Assembly (NCBI GenBank): GCA_030046135.1
Contig: JASIEC010000117.1
Location: 1 to 11,675 of the forward strand
Direction: 5' to 3'
Source of the DNA: Thermoplasmata archaeon
GTDB taxonomy: Archaea > Thermoplasmatota > Thermoplasmata > Lutacidiplasmatales > UBA184
DNA length: 11,675 nucleotides
Shown: positions 1 to 6,608 of the stretch, piece by piece
How the letters are laid out: each line of letters opens with the position of its first letter
How positions within the stretch are numbered: position 1 is the first letter of the stretch
Made by a program: the position numbers and the translations under genes
Notes under the pieces: model-generated
The model's input: the letters and a program-made list of their open reading frames with translations, nothing else
Databases searched by the model: none
What the model was told of the DNA's origin: nothing

Positions 1-27
1 GCGGGGGCCGAACTCCGGTCGTTCGAT

Positions 28-80
28 CCTAAGCGGACCAGTCCGAAGGGGACGCCGGGGAGCTTCGAAGCACCCTTAGG
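28..80 (-). promoter_or_regulatory. Possible box A of a leftward gene outside the window
   Basis: This short gap lies downstream of the deoxyhypusine synthase-like stop codon. It carries CCTAAG at 28-33 and its inverted copy CTTAGG at 75-80. On the minus strand the AT-rich block around 28-34 would sit at the distance expected for a box A of a gene starting near or beyond the left edge. The two copies could also form a weak hairpin after the upstream gene. Both readings are inference, and no other element is visible here. Confidence 0.2.
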
Positions 81-84
81 CACG

Positions 85-1164
85 CTACCTGGGCGTGCGG
101 ACGAGCCGCACCTGGTCTCCGGACCACTCGAATCGCAGGCGGGACCGCTTCGCCCAGAGGCTCCGACGGTTCCACAGGGCCCCGGCGAGCAGCGGGAGGC
201 CGATCGACGCCTCGACGTGGGCCATCGCCCGCGTTGCGGTCCGCGAGATCTTGCCCCAGGACTGGGCCTCGTCGAGCGTGCTCCCCGAGAGCCCGCCCCA
301 GTGGGGGACGTCGGTGGTGATCTGGAGGGCGTAGTAGTGGCCCTCCCCCTCCCGGCCGAACGCGTAGTTCGCCATCACGATCCCGTCGTTGATCCAGTTC
401 TTCGGCGTCCCTCCGCCGATGTAGATCACGGCCGTCCGCGGGGATCCGGCGAGGATCTGGACGAGCTCGTAGTTGTCGCGCACCGCGTCCAGGATGAACC
501 GGTCCTTCCGGCGGCGGTTCGCCTGGTACTGGAGGGTGAGGCCGATGCCGATCGAGCTGTCGATCAAGGCGGGGGAGAAGACGGGGACCCCCCGGCGCGC
601 CGCGGTCGCGACGATCGAGTCCGGGTGGTCGAACTGGCGGCCGAGGAACTCGAGGAACTCCCGGGAGGAGGCCGGTCGGCGCGGGAACTTCTCCGTGATC
701 CGCCCGATCGCGCGGTCCGTCTCCTCGAACTTGAGTTCGTCGACGTACGTGTCGTAGATCCGGTCGAGGTAGGCGTCGCGGAGCTGCACGTCGTCGGCCG
801 TGGGGGTCCCCATCCAGTGGCGTCCCCCGATCGTCTGGTAGAGATCCTGGTAGAGGACCGCGCCGGTCGAGACGACGACGTCGACCAGCCCCCAGTCGAC
901 GAGGTCGCGCAGGACCTTGCGGAGCCCCGCGGCGATCAGCGGGCCCGAGAGCCCGAGGAAGATCGTCGGACGTCGCTTGTCGGTGAGGGCGTTCTCCCAA
1001 ACTTCGAGACACCGGCCCAGGTTCCGGGCCTGGATCGACGACGTCTGGAATTGGGTCAGCAGCTCGCCGAGACCCGCCACGCGCGTCACGTCGACGGCGC
1101 GGACGGGGGTCTTCAGGAACCCCCGGCGCCGGGCGGCGGTGCTGGGCGGCACGGCGGCGCCCAC
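85..1164 (-). CDS. dys: Deoxyhypusine synthase family protein (DHS-like subgroup)
   Basis: The family transfers the aminobutyl group of spermidine, with NAD, to a lysine of the translation factor aIF5A/eIF5A; some relatives make homospermidine. The protein is 359 residues from the GTG at 1164. The C-terminal part has the family signature: GGGTPKNW (250-257), an LSGSTLDEAQSWGKI block and Lys305, which aligns with the lysine that carries the enzyme-imine intermediate in human DHS (Lys329); Glu299 and Trp303 align with Glu323 and Trp327. Two places differ from canonical enzymes. PKHH, which carries the catalytic histidine in eukaryotes, reads PKNW, and the nucleotide-loop region reads STGAVLYQDLY rather than TTAGGVEEDL, as in the bacterial DHS-like group. 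The exact substrate is therefore uncertain. An in-frame GTG at 1152 is a likely alternative start, because it lies 27 bases from a box A-like TTAA. The gene is divergent from the ATPase gene. Confidence 0.9.
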   Translation of the reverse strand: MGAAVPPSTAARRRGFLKTPVRAVDVTRVAGLGELLTQFQTSSIQARNLGRCLEVWENALTDKRRPTIFLGLSGPLIAAGLRKVLRDLVDWGLVDVVVSTGAVLYQDLYQTIGGRHWMGTPTADDVQLRDAYLDRIYDTYVDELKFEETDRAIGRITEKFPRRPASSREFLEFLGRQFDHPDSIVATAARRGVPVFSPALIDSSIGIGLTLQYQANRRRKDRFILDAVRDNYELVQILAGSPRTAVIYIGGGTPKNWINDGIVMANYAFGREGEGHYYALQITTDVPHWGGLSGSTLDEAQSWGKISRTATRAMAHVEASIGLPLLAGALWNRRSLWAKRSRLRFEWSGDQVRLVRTPR

Positions 1165-1175
1165 GGTCGTGCGGT

Positions 1176-1184
1176 CCTTAACGG
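1176..1184 (-). promoter_or_regulatory. Box A-like element of the DHS-like gene
   Basis: CCTTAACGG on the plus strand (CCGTTAAGG on the minus) is AT-rich in a GC-rich setting. Its centre is about 27 bases from an in-frame GTG at 1152 but only 15 bases from the GTG at 1164. If it is the box A, transcription would begin near 1153 and the true start would be 1152, giving a leaderless mRNA. This follows the spacing seen for other genes in the window. Confidence 0.4.
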
Positions 1185-1223
1185 GTGCGCCTTCCCGGCG
1201 GCCCCCGCGCCGGGGCCAACAGA

Positions 1224-1231
1224 CCTATACC
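1224..1231 (+). promoter_or_regulatory. TATA-like box A of the ATPase gene
   Basis: CCTATACC contains TATA at 1226-1229, one of the few AT-rich words in this 100-base divergent gap. Its centre is about 38 bases before the chosen GTG start at 1265, which would give a leader of roughly 12 bases. The word is nearly symmetrical, so it could also be read towards the DHS-like gene. A second AT-rich word, CCTATCG at 1243-1249, is too close to the start to fit as its box A. Confidence 0.35.
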
Positions 1232-1264
1232 ACCGCCCCCGTCCTATCGTCAGGGTGTCCCGAG

Positions 1265-3565
1265 GTGCCGTCGGTTCCCTCCCCGCTCCTTCGGGCGCTC
1301 GAGTCGCTCGGCGAGTACTCGGGCCGCACGCTCGTGATCGCGGGTCCGCCGTCGAGCGGGAAGTCGAAGCTCCTCGTTGAGGTCCGCAACCGGCTGCGCG
1401 GTCTCGGCGCCCGGAGCATCGAGCTCCAGGGGAACTATCGACAGCGGACCGTCCCGTACGGCGCCCTGGACGGGCTCCGTGACAAGGGGCCCCGACCGGA
1501 GGCGCCGGCGGATGCGACCGCCGGCGAGCCCCCGCTCGCGATCGACATCGGCCCGGGCCCGATCGGCGCGCTCCCGCTCCCGACCGAGGTGCCGGCTCCC
1601 CGGGGCGGTCGGCGACGGGGCGACCGGGGCCGACGGACGTTCCTCGGGACACCGGTGCGGGCCCGGTCGGCGAACGAGGGGGACCCGGACGCCTTCTGGC
1701 AGGACCTCCTCCCCGAGTTCCGAGGCTCCCAGGCCCATCCCGTCGCGATCCTGATCGAGGACGGCGCCCTGTTCGACGCGGAGAGCCGGGAGTTCGTTGT
1801 CGCCCTGTCCCGCCGCGCCCCGCTCCGTCCGCTCCTGATCGTGGTGACGCTCGACACGTCCGTCCCCGACGCCCGCCTGTGGGAGGACCGGCTCCTCGGC
1901 CGGAGCGACGTCGACTGGGTCCGGCTGACCGACGTCGCCCCCGATCCCCGGGAGGTGCACCGGCTGAAGGCGCTGTTCGAGGACCTCCCGACGCCGACCC
2001 AGCGGGTCCTCGGCGCCCTCGCCCTGCTCGGTGGCGACTCGGGGGAGGTCGTCCTCGCGAGGGTGGCGCGGCTCCGGTTCACCCAGCTCGGGGAGCACCT
2101 CCTCCCGGCGACGAAGATCGGGCTCGCCCGGGTCCGGGACGGCCGGGTCGAGCTGCTCCCGCGGAGCTCGGCCCCGATCGTCTCCGCGCTGCTCACGGAG
2201 TCGACGCGGCGCCAGATCCACGTCGAGATCGCGGAGGCGCTCGCGGCCCTCTCCCCCGAGCCCAACCCCGCCCGGCGGGTCGAGGTCGCCCACCACATGT
2301 TCCTCGGCGAGCCCGGGCCCGGGGCGGCGGCGCGGCTCCTCGAAGCCGCGGAGCTCAGCCTCGGGGTCTTCGCGTTCGATTCCGCGGCCGAGCTGCTCGC
2401 GGACGCCGTCACCTGCCTCGCCTCGATCCCGGTCTCCGACCGCGCCGCCCTCGAGCCCGAGCTGCGCCTCATCTACGCGAGGGCGCTGTTCTTCGCGGGT
2501 CGGCCGGCGGAGGGCGAGGCCGAACTGCGCGAAGGGGTCTCGACGGCGATCCGGGCCGGGCTTCCGGCGAGCACGATCGCCGAGCAGCTCGAGCCCCTCC
2601 TGCTCGCGATGCGGGCGACCGGGCCGCGGCCGTCGCTCACGATGACGCAGCTCGAGCTCGCCGAGCGGGCCCAGGACGGGGGCCTCGCGGAGGTCGAGCT
2701 GCTGTTCGAGACGCTGCTCGCGGACTTCCACATGGAGCGCCACCAGGTCGAACGCGCCCAGGCGGCCGCGCTCCGGGCGGCCCAGATCGCCCATCGGCTG
2801 AGGGAGCGGTACTTCCAGGCGTTCGGCCTCCTCGCGATGGGGTTCACGCGGATCTCGGGGACGGCCGAGGAGCGCGCCCAGGCGGAGCGCTACGTCCGGG
2901 CCGCACGGCACCTCTTCGGCGTCGCCCGGCGCTGGGAGTTCGACCATCTGGCCGGGGAGTACGAGGCGCGCCTGCTCGAGGCCCAGGGAGACCCGATGCG
3001 GGCCCTCCACCTCCGCCGTCGGAGCGTGGGCACGCTGGAACGGGAGAAGCTCCTGTCGATCGAGCTCGCCCACGAGGTGGGGATCGCGGAGCTCCTGCTC
3101 GATCAGGGGACCTCGGCCGGCGTCGCCGCGGCGCTCGAGCGGGCCGGCACGATCGTGAGGACCCTCCACCTCGTCCCGCCCGCCCCCGGCCTCCTCCGGT
3201 GCTGGCTGGCCGAGGGGCGGAGCCGGGCCCTCGCCGGGGATGCGGGGGCGGCGCGCGATGCCTGGGAGGCGATCGCGGACCTCCCCGAGACGAAGTCGAT
3301 CCCGTCGATCCGGGCCGAGGCGCTCGTCCGCCTCGCCCTGCTCGAGCGGGCCTCCGACCGGGCGGAAGCCGCGGAGACGTGGGGGACGGAGGTCGCCGCC
3401 CCGGTGCTCCGGAGCGCGCTCCCGGACACCTGGCGCCCGTGGGTCGACCGGCTCGCCGAGATCGCGGCCGGGAGCCAGCTGGGGGGGGGACGGATCCCTC
3501 CCCCGGTCGCTCAGCCCACGGCGAGCGCCGGGAAGGACGAGAAGAGCCCCGGATCGAGGCCGTAG
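1265..3565 (+). CDS. P-loop ATPase with C-terminal helical (TPR-like) repeats
   Basis: This is an AAA_16/STAND-like ATPase of 766 residues, not recognised as a named protein. A Walker A motif GPPSSGKS lies at residues 27-34. A Walker B-like stretch VAILIEDG lies at about 160-167, in the place of the LLxxEDxHW motif of MalT- and AfsR-type ATPases. Between them, at about 70-140, is a proline-, glycine- and arginine-rich low-complexity linker. From about residue 330 to the end the sequence is Ala/Leu/Glu/Arg-rich amphipathic helices typical of tetratricopeptide repeats, which usually bind partners. I see no DNA-binding helix-turn-helix at either end, so a regulator role is not shown. The GTG at 1265 is chosen because the ATPase core begins right after it and a TATA-like box lies upstream. 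A run of nine G at 3481-3489 lies near the 3' end. The last 55 bases overlap the convergent transporter gene. Confidence 0.8.
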   Translation: MPSVPSPLLRALESLGEYSGRTLVIAGPPSSGKSKLLVEVRNRLRGLGARSIELQGNYRQRTVPYGALDGLRDKGPRPEAPADATAGEPPLAIDIGPGPIGALPLPTEVPAPRGGRRRGDRGRRTFLGTPVRARSANEGDPDAFWQDLLPEFRGSQAHPVAILIEDGALFDAESREFVVALSRRAPLRPLLIVVTLDTSVPDARLWEDRLLGRSDVDWVRLTDVAPDPREVHRLKALFEDLPTPTQRVLGALALLGGDSGEVVLARVARLRFTQLGEHLLPATKIGLARVRDGRVELLPRSSAPIVSALLTESTRRQIHVEIAEALAALSPEPNPARRVEVAHHMFLGEPGPGAAARLLEAAELSLGVFAFDSAAELLADAVTCLASIPVSDRAALEPELRLIYARALFFAGRPAEGEAELREGVSTAIRAGLPASTIAEQLEPLLLAMRATGPRPSLTMTQLELAERAQDGGLAEVELLFETLLADFHMERHQVERAQAAALRAAQIAHRLRERYFQAFGLLAMGFTRISGTAEERAQAERYVRAARHLFGVARRWEFDHLAGEYEARLLEAQGDPMRALHLRRRSVGTLEREKLLSIELAHEVGIAELLLDQGTSAGVAAALERAGTIVRTLHLVPPAPGLLRCWLAEGRSRALAGDAGAARDAWEAIADLPETKSIPSIRAEALVRLALLERASDRAEAAETWGTEVAAPVLRSALPDTWRPWVDRLAEIAAGSQLGGGRIPPPVAQPTASAGKDEKSPGSRP

Positions 3566-4128
3566 GCGATCGTCGTCGCTCCGACGATGAGGAGCACCAC
3601 GACGATCGCCCGGTTCAACTGTCGGGCGGGGAGCCTCGTGCCGAGCCGCTCGCCGAGCTTCACGTCCCACGCCGCGACGAGGACGAGGGCGGAGCCCCCC
3701 GCGGCGAAGACGACCCACGGGCCGTAGGTCGAGACGAAGACGATCTCGAAGATCATCGTCGTGTCGCCGAGCTCGAGCAGGAAGATCGTCGCGAGGGCGG
3801 CGAAGAGCGCGGAGCGCGCGTGCCGCGCGATCTCGACGTCCTCCTCGGGGCGGAGGTAGAACCAGATCGCATAGCCGATGAGGAACGCCCCGCCCCCCGC
3901 GCGCAGGAGCCCGATCCTCCCGGGGCCGAGCGCGTCCGCGAGCGCCGCGCCGATCGTGACCGCGAGCCCGGTCGTGAGGAGGAAGGCGGTCGCCCCTCCG
4001 ACCCACGTCGGCCCGGGGTGCCCCCGCGCCGCCATCGCGATCAGGGTGAGGCTCGTCCGGTCGACGAGCTCGAGGCCGCCGACCACGGCGAAGACGACGA
4101 CGAACCCGGTGAGGAAGGAGCCGGTCAC
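3511..4128 (-). CDS. GDT1/TMEM165 (UPF0016) family membrane cation transporter
   Basis: The family exports Mn2+ or Ca2+ across membranes, usually in exchange for protons. The protein is 205 residues with about six hydrophobic segments arranged as two homologous halves of three helices. Each half carries a version of the family motif E-x-G-D-[KR]-[ST]: ELVDRT at residues 20-25 and ELGDTT at 119-124. The first has Val in place of Gly and the second has Thr in place of Lys/Arg, while both acidic pairs thought to bind the cation are kept. The start is a GTG at 4128, only 15 bases after the pyrI stop, with no clear Shine-Dalgarno. It therefore probably belongs to the pyrBI transcript. Its 3' end overlaps the convergent ATPase gene by 55 bases. 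The family assignment is fairly secure; the ion is not known from sequence. Confidence 0.8.
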   Translation of the reverse strand: MTGSFLTGFVVVFAVVGGLELVDRTSLTLIAMAARGHPGPTWVGGATAFLLTTGLAVTIGAALADALGPGRIGLLRAGGGAFLIGYAIWFYLRPEEDVEIARHARSALFAALATIFLLELGDTTMIFEIVFVSTYGPWVVFAAGGSALVLVAAWDVKLGERLGTRLPARQLNRAIVVVLLIVGATTIAYGLDPGLFSSFPALAVG

Positions 4129-4143
4129 GGAGGGCCCCGGACG

Positions 4144-4602
4144 TCAGGCGAGGTGGCGGAGGAACTCGCCGAGCGGGCGCTCGCAGAAGGCGCACCGCAG
4201 GAGGACCGGCCTCCTCTCCACGACGTCGAACTCGCTCTCGATCGGCTCGGGCTGGTTCGAGATGCAGTTCGGGTTCGGGCAGCGGAGCACGCCGACGATC
4301 CGCGGGGGGAGGTCGACGGTGCGCTTCTCCCGGACCTTGTAGTCGTGGATGATCGAGATCGTGGCAGTCGGGGCGATGAGCGCGATCGCGTTCACCGTGC
4401 GCGGGGAGAGCTCGATGTTCTCGACCTTCACGATGTCCTTCCAGCCGAGCTTCCCCGAGCGGACATGGATCGCGACGCTCACGGTCGACTCCTTGTCGAG
4501 CGTCCCCACCCCGATGATCCGGAGGACCTCGAGAGCGAGGCCGCTCCCGATGTGGTCGATGACGGTCCCGTGATGGATCGGGGTGATCTTGAGCTCCCTC
4601 AC
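4144..4602 (-). CDS. pyrI: Aspartate carbamoyltransferase regulatory chain
   Basis: PyrI is the allosteric subunit that binds nucleotide effectors and holds the PyrB trimers together in the cytosolic ATCase holoenzyme, the committed step of pyrimidine synthesis. The product is 152 residues, the normal length. The N-terminal nucleotide-binding half starts with LKITPIHHGTVIDHI (residues 4-18). The C-terminal zinc half has four cysteines, Cys108-x4-Cys113 (CPNPNC) and Cys137-x2-Cys140 (CAFC), spaced as in the E. coli protein. The start is the GTG at 4602: its GTGA overlaps the TGA stop of pyrB, so translation is probably coupled. The reading frame stays open upstream across pyrB, but that extension has no PyrI similarity. 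Presence of PyrI indicates feedback-controlled ATCase here. Confidence 0.97.
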   Translation of the reverse strand: MRELKITPIHHGTVIDHIGSGLALEVLRIIGVGTLDKESTVSVAIHVRSGKLGWKDIVKVENIELSPRTVNAIALIAPTATISIIHDYKVREKRTVDLPPRIVGVLRCPNPNCISNQPEPIESEFDVVERRPVLLRCAFCERPLGEFLRHLA

Positions 4603-5546
4603 GAGGCGCGCCCCCCCGGCTTCGGCCCGACGAGGATCTGTCGCAGCAGCGCCATCCGGACCGGCACGGCGAGGAACGCCTGGCGGAAGTACGCCGCGTG
4701 CGGAGTCCCGTCGACCTCGGGGGCGATCTCGCCGGCCCGGGGCAGGGGGTGCATCACGATCAGGCGCGGCTTCGACGCCGCGAGCAGCGCCGCATCGACC
4801 CGGTACGACCCCGCGACGGCCCGGTACTCGGACTCCTCGGGGAACCGCTCCTTCTGGATCCGGGTCACGTAGAGGACGTCCGCGTCCCGGATCGCGCGGC
4901 GAACGTCGGGCTCCTCCACGATCTTCGCGCCGCGGTGCCGCAGCTCGTCCCGGAACTCGTCGGGGAGCCGGAGCGCGGGCGGCGAGGTGAGGACGATCTC
5001 CGAGCCGAACCCCGCCAGCGCCTCGGCGAGCGAATGGACCGTCCGGCCGTACTTGAGGTCCCCCAGGAGGACGACCTTGAGCCCGGTAAGCGTCCCGAAC
5101 GCCTCGTGCATCGTCGCGAGGTCGAGGAGCGTCTGGGTGGGGTGCTGGCCCGCCCCGTCGCCCGCGTTGATCACGGGCCGGTCGGAGGCGCGCGAGGCGA
5201 GCGCGGCCGCCCCCTCGTTCGGGTGCCGGATCACGATCGCGTCCGCGTACGAGCTCAGCATCCGGATCGTGTCGTAGAGGCTCTCCCCCTTGCGCAGGGA
5301 GGTCGCGCCGGCGTCGGCGATCGTGAGGCACGAGCCGCCGAGCCGGTGCACCGCCGCCTCGAACGACAGGCGGGTCCGCGTCGACGGCTCGAAGAACGCC
5401 ATTGCGACGATCTTCTCTTCGAGCGGCCGCGCGACCTTCGATCCCTCGGCATACGGGATCATCTTCTTCGCGTCCGCGAGGACCCCCTCGATCTCCTCCC
5501 GGGAGAGGTCCCGGATCGTGACGATGTCCCGGCCCCGAAGGGACAT
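4599..5546 (-). CDS. pyrB: Aspartate carbamoyltransferase catalytic chain
   Basis: PyrB condenses carbamoyl phosphate with L-aspartate to N-carbamoyl-L-aspartate in de novo pyrimidine synthesis. The protein is 315 residues, the usual length. Active-site blocks are all present: STRTR at 55-59 (carbamoyl-phosphate loop), the SLRKGES loop with Lys86, RHPNEG at 107-112, HPTQ at 135-138, GDLKYGRTVHS at 162-172, RIQKERF at 229-235 and HPLPR at 266-270. No key residue is missing. The ATG at 5546 lies about 27 bases from a TTTATG element, so the mRNA is likely leaderless. It is the first gene of the pyrB-pyrI-transporter cluster and is divergent from the EamA gene. I see no attenuator or pyrimidine-responsive leader in the 95-base gap. 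Confidence 0.98.
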   Translation of the reverse strand: MSLRGRDIVTIRDLSREEIEGVLADAKKMIPYAEGSKVARPLEEKIVAMAFFEPSTRTRLSFEAAVHRLGGSCLTIADAGATSLRKGESLYDTIRMLSSYADAIVIRHPNEGAAALASRASDRPVINAGDGAGQHPTQTLLDLATMHEAFGTLTGLKVVLLGDLKYGRTVHSLAEALAGFGSEIVLTSPPALRLPDEFRDELRHRGAKIVEEPDVRRAIRDADVLYVTRIQKERFPEESEYRAVAGSYRVDAALLAASKPRLIVMHPLPRAGEIAPEVDGTPHAAYFRQAFLAVPVRMALLRQILVGPKPGGRAS

Positions 5547-5569
5547 GGCGGCGGCCGCAAGGGGGCGCC

Positions 5570-5580
5570 GTTTATGAAGG
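5570..5580 (-). promoter_or_regulatory. Box A-like promoter element of pyrBI
   Basis: The plus-strand word GTTTATGAAG (minus CTTCATAAAC) is the most AT-rich stretch between pyrB and the EamA gene. Its centre is about 27 bases from the pyrB ATG, the distance expected between a TATA/box A and the transcription start in a leaderless archaeal gene. Confidence 0.5.
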
Positions 5581-5610
5581 CCGCCTCGGTCCCGGCCCTT
5601 GCCGCCGCAA

Positions 5611-5620
5611 CCGCTATCGC
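5611..5620 (+). promoter_or_regulatory. Box A-like promoter element of the EamA gene
   Basis: CCGCTATCGC is the AT-rich word in this stretch. Its centre is 26 bases before the ATG at 5642, again the leaderless spacing. It lies about 40 bases from the pyrB element, so the two divergent promoters share one short gap. Confidence 0.45.
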
Positions 5621-5641
5621 TCCAGGGCTCGAGGGCCGGCG

Positions 5642-6550
5642 ATGCCCCGGTCCGCGTGGGACGCCCGGAGCGCCGGGCTGTTCGGCCTCACGGTCCTCGC
5701 GTGGGCGGGGAACTACCTGTTCGTCCGCATCGGGCTCGACTACGCGTCGGCTCTCTGGCTCGCGGCCCTGAGGGCCCTCGTCGGAGCGGCGGGGCTCGCG
5801 GTGTGGGCCGTGCTCCGGCCGCAGGCACTCTCGCTGGACGGCCGGGGACGACGGGACGCGCTCCTCCTCGGTATCCCGAACACCGCGCTGTTCCTCGGTC
5901 TCTGGTTCGTCGCCGCGAGCCGGGTCGCGGCCGGTCAGGCGGCCGTCGTCATCTACACGTTTCCTCTCTGGGTCGCCCTCTTCTCCGCCCCGGTCCTCGG
6001 GCGTCGGCTCACGACGGGGCACATCGCGGCGGTCTCCGTGGGGTTCGGCGGGATCGTCCTGCTCTCCCAGCCGTGGTCCGCCGGGGCCAGCGTCGGCTCG
6101 TCCGTCGCGCTCGCGGAGCTGCTTGCCGCCGCGGTGAGCTGGGCGATCGCGACCGTTCTGTTCCAGCGCCGTTTCCGCGCGGAGGAGCTCCCCGAGGCGA
6201 ACCTCTGGCAGCTCGTCGGAGGGAGCGCGGCGCTCCTCCCCGCGGCCCTCCTCGTTCCCTTCGGGACGGTCCCCTCCTTCGGCGGGCCGCTCCTTCTCTC
6301 GCTCGTCTGGCTCGGCGTCTTCGGGACCGCGTTCGCCTACGCGGTCTGGTTCGCGCTCCTGGCCCGGATGCCGGCGGCCACGCTCAGCGCGTACTCGTTC
6401 CTCGTCCCGCTCGTCGCGCTCGCGCTGTCGGTCGCGTTCGTCGGCGAGAGGATCGACGGGGTCCAGGCGGGCGGGATCGCCCTCGTCCTCGCGAGCATCT
6501 ACGGGGTGGCCCGGGGGCGTCCCGCGCCCGACCCGGCCCGTGCCGGCTAG
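5642..6550 (+). CDS. EamA/DMT-superfamily membrane exporter
   Basis: This is an integral membrane transporter of the drug/metabolite transporter superfamily, whose members export amino acids, sugars or other small metabolites. The 302-residue product is hydrophobic almost throughout, with about ten predicted helices in two EamA repeats of five. Landmarks fit the family: an N-terminal FGLTVLAWAGNYLFVRIGL helix (14-32), the stretch AGQAAVVIYTFPLWVALFSAP ending the first half, and YSFLVPLVALALSVAFVGER closing the second, where the conserved FL.P.....GE appears. The ATG at 5642 lies 26 bases after a box A-like word. The next gene on the same strand starts 59 bases downstream and may be co-transcribed. 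The substrate cannot be told from sequence. Confidence 0.9.
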   Translation: MPRSAWDARSAGLFGLTVLAWAGNYLFVRIGLDYASALWLAALRALVGAAGLAVWAVLRPQALSLDGRGRRDALLLGIPNTALFLGLWFVAASRVAAGQAAVVIYTFPLWVALFSAPVLGRRLTTGHIAAVSVGFGGIVLLSQPWSAGASVGSSVALAELLAAAVSWAIATVLFQRRFRAEELPEANLWQLVGGSAALLPAALLVPFGTVPSFGGPLLLSLVWLGVFGTAFAYAVWFALLARMPAATLSAYSFLVPLVALALSVAFVGERIDGVQAGGIALVLASIYGVARGRPAPDPARAG

Positions 6551-6608
6551 CCCCGACGGGTCGTCGCGCGAGGGGAAGCGTCATCCGACCGCCGGGACGT
6601 TCCCCGCC

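Noticed and set aside
1250..4195. Very long open reading frame on the minus strand (about 980 codons) and similar long frames opposite real genes
   Set aside because: In DNA of about 70% GC stop codons are rare, so shadow frames stay open. This one is Arg/Pro/Gly-rich with no domain, and runs opposite the ATPase, which has clear motifs.
1879..4872. Long plus-strand open frame (about 997 codons)
   Set aside because: It is an Arg/Pro/Gly-rich low-complexity translation that covers parts of the ATPase, transporter, pyrI and pyrB in other frames; those genes have specific motifs.
4603..5331. N-terminal extension of pyrI in the same frame
   Set aside because: The frame is open through pyrB, but the extra residues are low complexity and PyrI has its normal length from the GTG at 4602.
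6540..6608. Upstream in-frame ATG for the terpenoid-cyclase-fold gene
   Set aside because: It would begin inside the EamA gene and adds a Ser/Arg/Pro-rich stretch; the ATG at 6609 begins right before the first helix.
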